A stretch of 64,000 nucleotides of DNA from Glaciihabitans sp. (lineage in GTDB: Bacteria; Actinomycetota; Actinomycetes; Actinomycetales; Microbacteriaceae): contig JAODMF010000004.1 in the NCBI GenBank assembly GCA_025464095.1, positions 186,001 through 250,000 on the forward strand, read 5' to 3'. Shown one piece after another: positions 18,132 through 26,796 of the stretch. Both the position numbers and the translations under genes were made by a program. Numbering within the stretch: the stretch's first letter is position 1; the number at the start of each line of letters is the position of its first letter. The notes under the pieces are model-generated. The model was given only the letters and a program-made list of their open reading frames with translations. It made no database searches and had not been told where the DNA came from.

Positions 18132-19523
18132 ATGACCACCACCACTGAAACCGCGACTCTCGGCCTCGAGCCGACCCGGCGCCCGCGCGCGCTCTACGGA
18201 CGTCTGTGGGCCGCGGTGCCGCGTGAGCTCGGCTTTCTGATCCTGACCTTCCCGATCGCACTCGTTGGTTTTGTCGTCACTGTCGGCCTGTTCAGCTCCG
18301 GCTTCGGAACACTGGTCACCTTCTTCATCGGCCTCTTCCTGTTGATCGCCGCCATGTACGTCTCCCGGGGATTCGGCATGTTCGAACTCATCCGGCTGAA
18401 ATGGGCAGGGCGCCCGGGCATCCCGGCGCCCGACTGGCAGGATGCGCGTGCCCGCACGGGGTTCTGGGGGTGGCTGCGCTCGATCCTCGGCAACGGCCAC
18501 TACTGGCTCGCACTCCTGCACACGATGGTCGTCAACTTTGCCGTGTCGCTAATCTCCTGGATCATCACCGTGGTCTGGTTGACCGTCAGCCTCAGCGGCG
18601 TCTCCTATTTCGCCTGGCAGGGAGCGGTCAGTGATCGCCCGCCCCGCGCCTACCTCTCCCGGTGGCTGCTGGACGAGCTCGACGTGCACCCGCCCGTCGC
18701 CGCGTATCCCGCGCTGGAGGCGGTACTCCTCTTTCTAATCGGTCTCGCGTTGCTCTCCCTGCTCCCGTTCATCACCCGGGGTCTCGTGCTCGCCCACTAC
18801 TGGGTCGCCCGTGGGCTGCTCGGCGCCTGGAAGTCGGATGCGCTGCGGCGCCAGGTCATCGACCTGAGCGAGTCGCGCGGGGCGGCGAGCACCGCGGAGG
18901 GGCAGTCGCTTCGCCGGCTGGAGCGGGACATCCATGACGGGCCTCAACAGCGGCTGGTGCGCATGCAGATGGACCTCGCGTCCGCCGATCGTCAGCTGGA
19001 CCAGGATCCGGAGAAAGCCCGCGCTCTCATCGCGGAGGCCATGCAGCAGTCGAAGGATGCGCTGGAGGAGTTGCGAGCGCTCTCCCGCGGGTTCGCCCCG
19101 CCGATCCTCCTCGATCGTGGGCTGGTCGCAGCGTTGGAGTCCGCGGCGGTGCGCGGCACGATCCCCACCCACGTCGTGGATGAACTGCCGGAGCACGTCG
19201 AGCTGCCTCAGGAGATCGAACGCAACGCTTACTTCGTCGCCAGCGAGGCGCTCGCCAATGCCGCCAAGCACTCCGGTGCGACCGAGGCCGAGGTGCGGGT
19301 CGGGCTGCGGCGCCTGCCGGAAAGCGATGAAACCTGGCTGGACGTGGTCGTGACCGATAACGGCGTCGGCGGTGCAGCATCCGTTGCCGGGCACGGACTG
19401 GCCGGCCTCGATGACCGCATGCGCGGTATCGGCGGAACGCTCGAGGTCGCCAGTCCCGCAGGCGGCCCGACAGTCATCTCGGCGCACCTGCCCGTCACGA
19501 CTGCGCTCGGCGCCAGTGTGTGA
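18132..19523 (+). CDS. Sensor histidine kinase, NarL/DesK type
   Basis: 463 residues. The first ~235 carry four hydrophobic segments in two pairs, a membrane sensor module of the kind found in actinobacterial LiaS/DesK-like kinases. The HisKA_3 dimerisation helix has the phospho-acceptor His268 in RDIHDGPQQRL. The ATPase part shows the N box (ASEALANAAKHS) and G1/G2 motifs (DNGVGG, GHGLAGLDDRM). It phosphorylates the response regulator encoded 40 nt downstream. ATG 18132 follows GAGGG. The 158-bp upstream gap holds its promoter; no operator is obvious. Confidence 0.92.
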   Translation: MTTTTETATLGLEPTRRPRALYGRLWAAVPRELGFLILTFPIALVGFVVTVGLFSSGFGTLVTFFIGLFLLIAAMYVSRGFGMFELIRLKWAGRPGIPAPDWQDARARTGFWGWLRSILGNGHYWLALLHTMVVNFAVSLISWIITVVWLTVSLSGVSYFAWQGAVSDRPPRAYLSRWLLDELDVHPPVAAYPALEAVLLFLIGLALLSLLPFITRGLVLAHYWVARGLLGAWKSDALRRQVIDLSESRGAASTAEGQSLRRLERDIHDGPQQRLVRMQMDLASADRQLDQDPEKARALIAEAMQQSKDALEELRALSRGFAPPILLDRGLVAALESAAVRGTIPTHVVDELPEHVELPQEIERNAYFVASEALANAAKHSGATEAEVRVGLRRLPESDETWLDVVVTDNGVGGAASVAGHGLAGLDDRMRGIGGTLEVASPAGGPTVISAHLPVTTALGASV

Positions 19524-19551
19524 GCGGCACCGATCCGGCGTCACCCAGCCC

Positions 19552-19557
19552 TAGGGT
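19552..19557 (+). promoter_or_regulatory. -10-like box before the response regulator gene
   Basis: TAGGGT ends 6 nt before the ATG at 19564. This suggests a separate leaderless transcript for the regulator besides read-through from the kinase gene. Confidence 0.5.
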
Positions 19558-19563
19558 GGACGC

Positions 19564-20211
19564 ATGACCCGCCTGCGCGTAGCCGTTGCCGACGACTCCG
19601 TGCTGCTGCGCGAGGGGCTCATTCGCCTGCTGGACGAGGCCGGGGTGGAGGTCGTGGGCGCCTATGCCGACGCTGACGAACTCCTGGCGACACTCGGCGA
19701 CGTGCATCCGGACCTGCTGGTCCTGGACGTGCGGATGCCGCCGACCTTTCGCGACGAGGGCGTTCGAGCGGCGATCCGCGCGCGGCAGCTGCAGCCGCGG
19801 GTCGGCATCCTGCTGCTCTCCCAGTACGTCGAGGTCGCCTATGCGCAGGAACTGTTGTCGTCGGGATCGGGCGGCGTCGGCTACCTGTTGAAAGACCGCG
19901 TCGCTTCGCTCGACGAGCTGAAGGATGCCATCGACCGAATTGCCGCCGGCGGCACGGTACTCGACCCGGAGGTCGTCGCGCAGCTCATCGGGCGGCGGCA
20001 CGATCCGCTGTCCACACTGACCCCGCGCGAACGTGAAGTGTTGGCGCTGATGGGGGAGGGCCGCACGAATGCCGCTATCGCATCCGCGCTCGTCATCGGA
20101 ACGGGCGCCGTGGAAAAGAACGTGACGTCCATCTTCCAAAAGCTCGGGCTCGACGATTCAGGCACGGATCACCGGCGCGTGCTCGCGGTGCTGGCCTGGC
20201 TGCAGCGCTGA
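19564..20211 (+). CDS. Response regulator, NarL/FixJ (LuxR) family
   Basis: 215 residues. Receiver domain: acidic pocket Asp10-Asp11, phospho-acceptor Asp55 in LLVLDVRMPP, Ser in the LLLSQY strand and the Lys in YLLKDRV. The C-terminal LuxR helix-turn-helix begins at LTPREREVLALMGEG and includes TGAVEKNVTSIFQKLGL. It is the partner of the upstream kinase. Targets are unknown; in related systems the pair responds to cell-envelope stress. Confidence 0.93.
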   Translation: MTRLRVAVADDSVLLREGLIRLLDEAGVEVVGAYADADELLATLGDVHPDLLVLDVRMPPTFRDEGVRAAIRARQLQPRVGILLLSQYVEVAYAQELLSSGSGGVGYLLKDRVASLDELKDAIDRIAAGGTVLDPEVVAQLIGRRHDPLSTLTPREREVLALMGEGRTNAAIASALVIGTGAVEKNVTSIFQKLGLDDSGTDHRRVLAVLAWLQR

Positions 20212-20224
20212 GCCCGATGATGCC

Positions 20225-20413
20225 CTAGAAACGGAACGCGCGTCCGTAGCCGAGATCGCGGGTGGAGTATCCAGCCGCAATCTGCACTTCGGGGCGTACC
20301 TGCTCGAGGTGATCGGTCCAGGTGCGACCATTCCACCAACGGAGCATCGGGGTGCCGGCGGGGTCGGGGTACCAGCCGGAGGGAGCGAGTTCTGTTTCTA
20401 CGGCAAGAGACAT
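20225..20413 (-). CDS. Small DUF2510-domain protein
   Basis: 62 residues, almost wholly one DUF2510 module (SGWYPDP, then LRWWNGRTWTDH), with no membrane segment. ATG 20413 with AGGA upstream is chosen; an in-frame ATG at 20569 would add 52 residues of ordinary-looking but non-domain sequence running close to the next gene, so a longer form is possible. It converges with the response regulator gene with a 13-bp gap. Confidence 0.6.
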   Translation of the reverse strand: MSLAVETELAPSGWYPDPAGTPMLRWWNGRTWTDHLEQVRPEVQIAAGYSTRDLGYGRAFRF

Positions 20414-20583
20414 CGGGGGTCCTGTGCGCCCTGTCGCCTGGGCATTTCGGGGTGCGACGTTTGGCCACCGCATGGCCTGTTCGGGGGACGCGGTGTCCTC
20501 ACTATAGAGGACAGAACGCCACGCATCTGGCACCCGTTCGGGGGTGATTTGCTCCATCCTGTGCCCCATTTGTGGGGGCTTTG

Positions 20584-23500
20584 TCAGCGCAGCGCGCGAA
20601 CCCGCATAGCGATGGATTTCACGTTGTTGATGCGCTGCTCGTAGCGGGCCGCCAGAACGACCAGGATCACCCCGGCCACTCCCAGCCACAACCACCAGGG
20701 GAGCGATTCGTAGACGAGGCGGATTCCCTGCCAGTACTGGGTCACGAGATGAAACAGCAGCACAGCGACGCCGATGATGAACGGAGCCTGCAGTCGCCGC
20801 GCGGCGCCCACGACGACCAATGCGACGGCGACCACGCCGACCCCGACGATTCGCCAGACCGGATGGTCGGTGTACAGGGTGACCAGCGACGGCAGCAGGA
20901 TGACGGCGAGACCCGGCCCGAACCACGCCCAGCTGCGTGCCTCGGGCACCCGTGCCAGGTAAATGCTGCCGCTGGCGAGCAAGGCGAGTCCCACTGGGAG
21001 GTACCCGATTTCAATCGGGTGGATGACGTCGGTCGCCCCGAGCACGATAGCGTTCGCGCCCGCCAGCGCGATCGCGACCCACGAGATCGCGGTGGTCAGC
21101 GGCGCCCGATCGATGACGAACGCGACGAGGTGAACAGCGCAGAGCACGAGCACGAGGCCGACCGCACGGATCGAGCCGATGGCCGTGTCGTCGGCGGCGC
21201 TTCCTTCGGCCAGCGCCAACCCAACCAGCGCGATGCCAACGAGCGCCTGGGCAACCTCGACGCGCTGGCGGTTTGCCGTCAGGCCATCGCGAGCGCGGAC
21301 GAGTGCGAAGGCTGCGACAAAGAAGATGACGACGGCGGGGATTCCCCACGCCTCCAGTTCACCGGTCGGCGAGCCGCCTGAATCGATCAGCACGTGGATC
21401 GAACGGGCGGCGCCGACGACGAGCGTGCCGGCCAGTCCGACAGCGGTCGCGGCATCCAGGTAGGCGGTGGTTGCCGGCGTGCGCGGCCACAGCGATCCAA
21501 CGAGTGCGAGCCCCGCGGCGACGCCTCCGGCCGCAAGCGGGCGAGTCAGGTCACCGTAGCCGCTGACCGCGGCGATGGGCAGCAGGCCGACGGCGAGACC
21601 GGCAAGCATGAGCAGCGGCGCCGACTTTGCTGCCCCACCCCGCCAGAGCAGCAGGGCGAGAACGAGCAGCGCTCCTGCCAGCGGCAGCACGTACGGCTCG
21701 ACGGGCTGCACATCGAGCTGTCCGAGGCGAATCCAGAGCGCGCTTGTTGCGCAAGCGAGTGCCACCCAGCCGAGGTAGCGGCGTGGCGAAGTCGAGCCGA
21801 TCAGGCCATCCCGACTGACCGCGGCGAGCAGGACGGCGGCCGCAGCGGCCAGCAAGAGGATCCATCCGGTGTCGTTCAGGCCGCGAGGAGCGATGAACAG
21901 GACGAAAGCCAGCAGTGCTGCTCCGGCCTCCAGGGGCAAGCGCACCATCGACGACGTCGAGAGGACCCCGACGACGAGCGCGATCGCCGTGACGAGAATG
22001 ACCGCAGCCATCGGAATGAGGTCGGCCGCGATCGCCGGGCCGTGGGAGAGCACGACGACCGCGGGCAAAATGAAGCCGAGGAGCGGTGCGACGGCGATGG
22101 ACGCGACCACCCGCTCCGGGATGAAGTCGGCCGAGCGCCGCGCGATCCACGGAACCAGTGCGACCAGCACGACCGTGCCGCCAATGATTGCGCCGAGCGG
22201 GCCGCGCAGCCCAGGCTCGAGGCGGCCGGCAACCAGCAGGAGCGGTACCGCGAAGAGGGATCCCAGCCCGCTGATCCAGAAGACCACGCGTCTCTCCACC
22301 GCCGAGACCGCGATGGTGGTGACGCTCGAGGCGGCGACCAGCAGGCCAGCAAGGAGCGCTACGGGCAGCATTGCCGAGATTGCGAAGCCGGTGGCGCCGA
22401 TCCGGTCGCCGAGCGCGTACGCACCGTCAAGCGCGACGATCGTCGCGATCCCGACGAGCGGTGCGCGCAGGTAGAGCGTGTCGATCGTCCAGCGCGCCGC
22501 AACAAGCAAGGCAATCGTGGACACAATCGTGATCCACCAGGTGGAGGTTCCACCGAATCCGGCCCAATAGGAAATAAACGTCGCGGCGGCCGCAAGCCCG
22601 AAGAGCGGCAGCCGTGTGCGCAGGGGACGGGTGCGAAATGCGATCAACCCGGCAACCGCGATCGCAGCCAGCACGACGTAGGAGAGCTCGATGGCGAGGA
22701 GATTGCGCAGCAGCGGCACGGCAAGCACTACGACCACGGCCCCGAACCACAGCAGCAGGTGGGCGCGTTTGTGCAGCAGCCCGAGAATTGCCCACCCGAC
22801 CGCGAGCAGCGCGACGGCGGCCGCCAGTCCGAGCACACCCTGCCACGCCGCGCTCTGCGGTGCGGCGACGGCGGCCGACGGGGGCAGCCCCCAGTGCGGG
22901 TCGTGCGCGCGCAGCACAGCCGCGATGCCCGGCGCGGCAGACGCGCTCGCGGCGATTGCGGCAATGGCGGCGCCGACTGCGGCAGTGACGGAGCCGACGA
23001 ACATCGCCGGACGGCTGGCCTCGTGCGGAAGGCGACGCGCCCCTGCCTCCAGCAGCACCCACAGGATCACGGCAACCGCAACAGGAACGAGAGCCCCGGC
23101 GCTGCTGTTGCTGGAGCGCACGGCGATCGCCGGCGCGGCCAGCAGCGCGATGATCGTGCTCACTGCCGCGAAGCACGCGGCGCCCACGCGAGCGCTGGGA
23201 GCAAACGGTCGCAGCGTCGTCAGGGCGAACACGTGGGCGAAGCCCACGACCGCGGCGCCCGCAGAGGCCAGGGCCACCGGCCAGAAGGCATCCACGTTGA
23301 TGAAGAACAGGAACACCCCAGCGCTGCCGAGCATCAGACCAGACAGCGCGACGAGGATGCTGCGCTCGAGCGTTCCGCCGATCGCCCTGCGGTCGCCGGT
23401 CGCGGGCCAGCTGACCAGCCGATGCGACAGCCCGGCAATGGTGGCCGCGATGGTCGCGATGAAGCCGGTCCATCCATTCGTGTCGACCGCGTCGAGCGCG

Positions 23501-24306
23501 CCGACCATGATGAAGAGCACCGAGGGAACGACGACGATGCTGGCAGCGAGGCTCGGCAGCCGCAGCCCGGAGAGTCGGTGCCAGAACACGAAACCGATGC
23601 CGGTGACCAACAGCGTCAGCCCGAGGTAGACAAAACCGTTCGCCTGCCCGGCGCCAAAGAAGTCGTTGACGCGAATTGCCCACGCATCCAGATAAACCAG
23701 TACGACCGACAACGCCGCGAGGCCCTCTGCCGTGGATCGGAGGCCTCGCCGATGCAGGAGCGAGGCGGCGACGAAGGAGGCCACTGTGACAAGGCCGATG
23801 ATCGTCGAGCGAACCGCAATGCCGTAGTTGATGAACGCGTAGACCAGGCCGAAGATGGCGAAGACCGACAGCAGCGAGATGCCGACCACCACGAGGATGA
23901 CCTGCACGCTCGACCGACGCGGACCGGTCGGAATTGGCCTGTCCGCACCGGGTGCGGGTGCGGGCGGGGCAGTAGCGGTTGTTTGGGCGGGTGCTGGTGC
24001 TGCTGCCGCCGTTGTCGCGGTCGCGGCAATGGCTGCCGCTGCTGCCTCGGCAGCCCTCGCCGTGTCGTAGCGGATTTCGCCGATAACGTCGGCGCGAGCA
24101 TCCAGGGCATCCGCTGCCCGGTTCGAAACCAGGGCGAGCTGCGCGGCCAGGGGATGCGCCAGATCGAGGCCGCAAATATGGCACACCGTTGACTTCAGGG
24201 GAGTCAGGCACGCGGGGCACTGGGTTGTGCTGCGGAGGTCGCTCGGCGAGCGGGGAAAGACCAGTCGACCGACATACTGGGTGAACTTTTTCGCTGTGTC
24301 ATCCAT
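20584..24306 (-). CDS. Very large polytopic membrane protein with N-terminal zinc ribbon (SCO7613-type)
   Basis: 1240 residues. Residues 30-45 form a zinc ribbon (Cys30-x2-Cys33 and Cys42-x2-Cys45). An Ala/Thr/Pro-rich linker follows to about residue 125, then roughly 1100 residues of near-continuous membrane helices, well over 30 segments, with short loops. There is no transporter motif or nucleotide-binding site. Similar giant proteins with a Cys-ribbon head occur in many actinobacteria under the label SCO7613 C-terminal-domain membrane protein, without known function. ATG 24306 lies just before the ribbon. The first GC-rich antisense frames are shadows. Confidence 0.82.
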   Translation of the reverse strand: MDDTAKKFTQYVGRLVFPRSPSDLRSTTQCPACLTPLKSTVCHICGLDLAHPLAAQLALVSNRAADALDARADVIGEIRYDTARAAEAAAAAIAATATTAAAAPAPAQTTATAPPAPAPGADRPIPTGPRRSSVQVILVVVGISLLSVFAIFGLVYAFINYGIAVRSTIIGLVTVASFVAASLLHRRGLRSTAEGLAALSVVLVYLDAWAIRVNDFFGAGQANGFVYLGLTLLVTGIGFVFWHRLSGLRLPSLAASIVVVPSVLFIMVGALDAVDTNGWTGFIATIAATIAGLSHRLVSWPATGDRRAIGGTLERSILVALSGLMLGSAGVFLFFINVDAFWPVALASAGAAVVGFAHVFALTTLRPFAPSARVGAACFAAVSTIIALLAAPAIAVRSSNSSAGALVPVAVAVILWVLLEAGARRLPHEASRPAMFVGSVTAAVGAAIAAIAASASAAPGIAAVLRAHDPHWGLPPSAAVAAPQSAAWQGVLGLAAAVALLAVGWAILGLLHKRAHLLLWFGAVVVVLAVPLLRNLLAIELSYVVLAAIAVAGLIAFRTRPLRTRLPLFGLAAAATFISYWAGFGGTSTWWITIVSTIALLVAARWTIDTLYLRAPLVGIATIVALDGAYALGDRIGATGFAISAMLPVALLAGLLVAASSVTTIAVSAVERRVVFWISGLGSLFAVPLLLVAGRLEPGLRGPLGAIIGGTVVLVALVPWIARRSADFIPERVVASIAVAPLLGFILPAVVVLSHGPAIAADLIPMAAVILVTAIALVVGVLSTSSMVRLPLEAGAALLAFVLFIAPRGLNDTGWILLLAAAAAVLLAAVSRDGLIGSTSPRRYLGWVALACATSALWIRLGQLDVQPVEPYVLPLAGALLVLALLLWRGGAAKSAPLLMLAGLAVGLLPIAAVSGYGDLTRPLAAGGVAAGLALVGSLWPRTPATTAYLDAATAVGLAGTLVVGAARSIHVLIDSGGSPTGELEAWGIPAVVIFFVAAFALVRARDGLTANRQRVEVAQALVGIALVGLALAEGSAADDTAIGSIRAVGLVLVLCAVHLVAFVIDRAPLTTAISWVAIALAGANAIVLGATDVIHPIEIGYLPVGLALLASGSIYLARVPEARSWAWFGPGLAVILLPSLVTLYTDHPVWRIVGVGVVAVALVVVGAARRLQAPFIIGVAVLLFHLVTQYWQGIRLVYESLPWWLWLGVAGVILVVLAARYEQRINNVKSIAMRVRALR

Positions 24307-24398
24307 CGGGGCTCAGGCTATCGGTCACCCGCCCGGTGGACCAGAATTTCGGTCACCGTGTGGAGCAGGCGATGCGCGGAGTGCGCGCCGACGAACCG

Positions 24399-24404
24399 TA
24401 TAGT
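24399..24404 (+). promoter_or_regulatory. -10 box giving a leaderless mRNA
   Basis: TATAGT ends 7 nt before the GTG at 24412. No ribosome site is present, so the mRNA probably starts at the start codon. Confidence 0.6.
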
Positions 24405-24411
24405 TCCGATA

Positions 24412-25095
24412 GTGGCGAATCGACCTCGGAGACTGCTTGCGGAATTCATCGGCTGCATTCTCCTCGGCGCGGTAGTGATCGGATCCGGAATTGCCGCCCA
24501 GCAGCTGTCTCCCGGCAACGTCGGCCTTCAGCTTCTCGAGAACGTCGTCGCGATCGTCACCGCGTTATACGCCATCGTGGTGGTGCTGAGCCCGATCAGC
24601 GGGGCGCACCTCAATCCGCTCGTGTCGCTGCTCGATGCGCTCGACGGCCGCCGCAGCTGGGCGGATGCCGCCAGCTACATCCCGGCTCAGGTCGCCGGTT
24701 TCGCCGGTGGCGCGGTGCTCGCGAACGCGATGTTCGGGCTGCCGGCGGTGAATCTCAGCACCCAGGAGCGTGCCAGCTGGCCGCACCTGCTCGCCGAGGT
24801 AGTGGCAACCGCCGGGCTCATGCTGGTGATCTTTGCTCTCGCGCGTCAGGGTCGGGAACGCTTCGCTCCGGTCGCGGTCGCTGGCTACATCGCGGGCGCC
24901 TGCTTCTTTACGAGCTCCGCGTGCTTCGTGAACCCCGCTCTCACGCTCGCGCGATCGCTGTCGGATTCGCTCACCGGAATCGTTCCGGCGTCTGTTGGCC
25001 CATTCGTGCTGGCGCAGGTCGTGGGCGCTGCGCTTGGCTACTGCCTCGCGGTGCTGCTGATCCCCAAAAAAGTGGCCAGCGACGCGCGCACGTGA
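24412..25095 (+). CDS. Aquaporin / MIP-family channel
   Basis: 227 residues with six membrane helices and two half-helix loops. The first loop reads SGAHLNPLVSLLDAL, with Asn-Pro-Leu instead of Asn-Pro-Ala; the second reads SACFVNPALTLAR with the canonical box and the selectivity-filter Arg. The first variation is common in the actinobacterial group often found with arsenic genes, but no ars gene is present here. It should pass water or small uncharged solutes. GTG 24412 is selected because the TATAGT box lies 7 nt upstream and the first helix begins soon after; a GTG at 24358 would add 18 hydrophilic residues. Confidence 0.87.
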   Translation: MANRPRRLLAEFIGCILLGAVVIGSGIAAQQLSPGNVGLQLLENVVAIVTALYAIVVVLSPISGAHLNPLVSLLDALDGRRSWADAASYIPAQVAGFAGGAVLANAMFGLPAVNLSTQERASWPHLLAEVVATAGLMLVIFALARQGRERFAPVAVAGYIAGACFFTSSACFVNPALTLARSLSDSLTGIVPASVGPFVLAQVVGAALGYCLAVLLIPKKVASDART

Positions 25096-25132
25096 CGGTG
25101 GCTCGTCGTACCGTCGTCGCGAGGAGGAGCGC

Positions 25133-26224
25133 GTGCCGGAGAGTGTCGAGTTGTGGTGGGCCAGGCGCCAGTGGTCGAAAGGCGTCGAGCAGCCGTATGC
25201 GATCGGAACGTATCGCGCCGACTGGGAACGGTACCGCGTGCTGGTGCGGCAGTATCATCCGGACCTCAACCACGGCATCTCTCTGACACAGGTTCCGCCT
25301 GCCGCCGACGTCTACCTGCTCTGGCAGTGCGACGTCGGTCACAAGTTTGTGGCGACGCCGGAGGAGCAGCGGATGCGACCGGGAGCCAGCCGGCGCAGGT
25401 CGACCTGGTGCCCGGAGTGCGCCGCGCTCGCGCAACCGAAACCGCTCCGACCGGCGGGGTGGGTGCCACCGGAAGCCCCTGTGCATTCGCCCGAATCGTA
25501 CGCCTGCGGGCATCCGCGCGACCCGAACCGAATTGAGAGCGATCCCGACGACGACCGCTGCTACCTGTGCCGCCGCCTGGACGGCTCGGCGATCTCCCGC
25601 GAGCAGCTGCTCGCGATGGTGACTCCGAGCGCCCGGCAGTCGCTGAGCGTCGAGACCACGACCGTGCGCAACTACCGCTGGGTCTGCCCCGCCGGCCACG
25701 GCACCTACGAGGCGCGAATCGAGAAGGTGCTCGCTGGACGCCGCTGCCGCGTCTGCCGAAACGCGGCGGCGGCCGCTGATGCCGTTGCCGTCGGCGAGGC
25801 ATTCGCGAGCCCATGGGCGCCTCGGCCAGCATCCGCAGCCGAGCCCGCCCTGCGCAGCGCGATCGCTGCCCGCCTCCCGGTCGACGAGGCGCTCAACGCG
25901 GTGAAGGTGGCGCGTCCGTTCTTTTTCCACGTGGAGGTGTGGCCGGACATCCTGTTGCCCGACCTCCGCGTTGCCATCGAGTACGACACCACCGGGCGCG
26001 AGGGTCTCGAACACGTCGGTCGCAACGAGGAGCGCGATCGCCGGAAGGATGCGCTGCTGCGGGCAGTCGGCTGGGAGATCGTGCGGGTGCGGTGCGGCAA
26101 ACTGCGGCCCATCGGTCCCTACGACGTGATGGCATCCGGTGTCACCGGCACGCTCATTGACCGGCTCATCGACCAACTGCGGCTGGCTCGAGGCGACCTG
26201 ATCGTCAATGCGTACCTCCTGTGA
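25133..26224 (+). CDS. Multi-zinc-ribbon protein with C-terminal DUF559/Vsr-like nuclease domain
   Basis: 363 residues. Three zinc-knuckle units are visible: Cys66/His70/Cys93/Cys96 (WQCDVGH then WCPEC), Cys125 with His127 and Cys143/Cys146, and Cys185/His189/Cys205/Cys208 (WVCPAGH then CRVC). Units one and three match the treble-clef probable-zinc-ribbon (DUF4379) type. The C-terminal ~100 residues look like a PD-(D/E)xK fold of the DUF559/Vsr group: PDLRVAIEYD (Asp277, Glu283, Asp285), then RRKDALLRAVGWEIVRVR. A DNA-cleaving or nicking role is inferred only from this fold. The GTG follows a strong GAGGAGGAG. It stands alone. Confidence 0.82.
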   Translation: MPESVELWWARRQWSKGVEQPYAIGTYRADWERYRVLVRQYHPDLNHGISLTQVPPAADVYLLWQCDVGHKFVATPEEQRMRPGASRRRSTWCPECAALAQPKPLRPAGWVPPEAPVHSPESYACGHPRDPNRIESDPDDDRCYLCRRLDGSAISREQLLAMVTPSARQSLSVETTTVRNYRWVCPAGHGTYEARIEKVLAGRRCRVCRNAAAAADAVAVGEAFASPWAPRPASAAEPALRSAIAARLPVDEALNAVKVARPFFFHVEVWPDILLPDLRVAIEYDTTGREGLEHVGRNEERDRRKDALLRAVGWEIVRVRCGKLRPIGPYDVMASGVTGTLIDRLIDQLRLARGDLIVNAYLL

Positions 26225-26289
26225 ACCGTTGCCACCACCTCACCGACGCGCCTACGCTGGCGGGTACCCGAAGTGATGGGAGCTGATCG

Positions 26290-26691
26290 ATGACCGAAGC
26301 ATCCGAATCGAAATCCTGGCCCGGCGCCATCAGCGCCGTCACCCTGTTCGTCGAGGATCTCCCGGCGACCAGGCAGTTCTACCTCGACATCTTCGACCTG
26401 CCGATCCACTACGAAGACGACGACTCTGCCGTGTTCAAGCTCGGCGACATCCTCATCAACCTCCTGAAGATTCGCGAGGCGCCCGACCTGATAGCTCCCG
26501 CCGTTGTGGCACCCGCCGATTCCGGCGCGCGCTTCCAGTTCACAATCGAAGTGGATGATGTCGACGCAACCTGCGCGGAGCTCGTCGTGCGCGGGGTGGA
26601 GTTGCTGAACGGTCCGATGAATCGGCCGTGGGGCATCCGTACCGCCAGTTTCCAGGACCCGGCAGGGCACATCTGGGAGATCGCGAAGTAG
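26290..26691 (+). CDS. VOC-family protein (glyoxalase/dioxygenase fold)
   Basis: 133 residues, the size of a single VOC domain with two beta-alpha-beta-beta-beta units. The first unit is AVTLFVEDLPATRQFYLDIFDLP; the second begins FTIEVDDVDATCAEL and ends WGIRTASFQDPAGHIWEIAK, with the typical terminal Glu ligand. A complete metal triad cannot be confirmed from one sequence, so enzyme or antibiotic-binding roles are both open. GGGAGC precedes the ATG. It converges with the secreted beta-helix gene across a palindromic repeat. Confidence 0.85.
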   Translation: MTEASESKSWPGAISAVTLFVEDLPATRQFYLDIFDLPIHYEDDDSAVFKLGDILINLLKIREAPDLIAPAVVAPADSGARFQFTIEVDDVDATCAELVVRGVELLNGPMNRPWGIRTASFQDPAGHIWEIAK

Positions 26692-26719
26692 TTCCCGCAG
26701 CGCAGGCGCGGAACCCAGT

Positions 26720-26777
26720 GTGAGGTGCCAGTTCCCGTGCTGCTCACTGTCGGCAGCGACGGAAACTGACACCTCAC
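26720..26777. repeat. Intergenic palindromic repeat, family B
   Basis: Imperfect inverted repeat: GTGAGGTGCCAGTTCCCGT on the left answers ACGGAAACTGACACCTCAC on the right with two mismatches, and GCTGC/GCAGC extend the stem inward. It fills the gap between two convergent genes, where it can act as a two-way terminator. Confidence 0.8.
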
Positions 26778-26796
26778 GGGGAGCCGTCGGGTGCGG

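Noticed and set aside
21394-24192. 932-codon open frame on the plus strand
   Set aside because: It lies wholly antisense to the giant membrane protein gene and is rich in Arg/Gln/Asp, as expected from the complement of hydrophobic GC-rich codons. No domain is visible.
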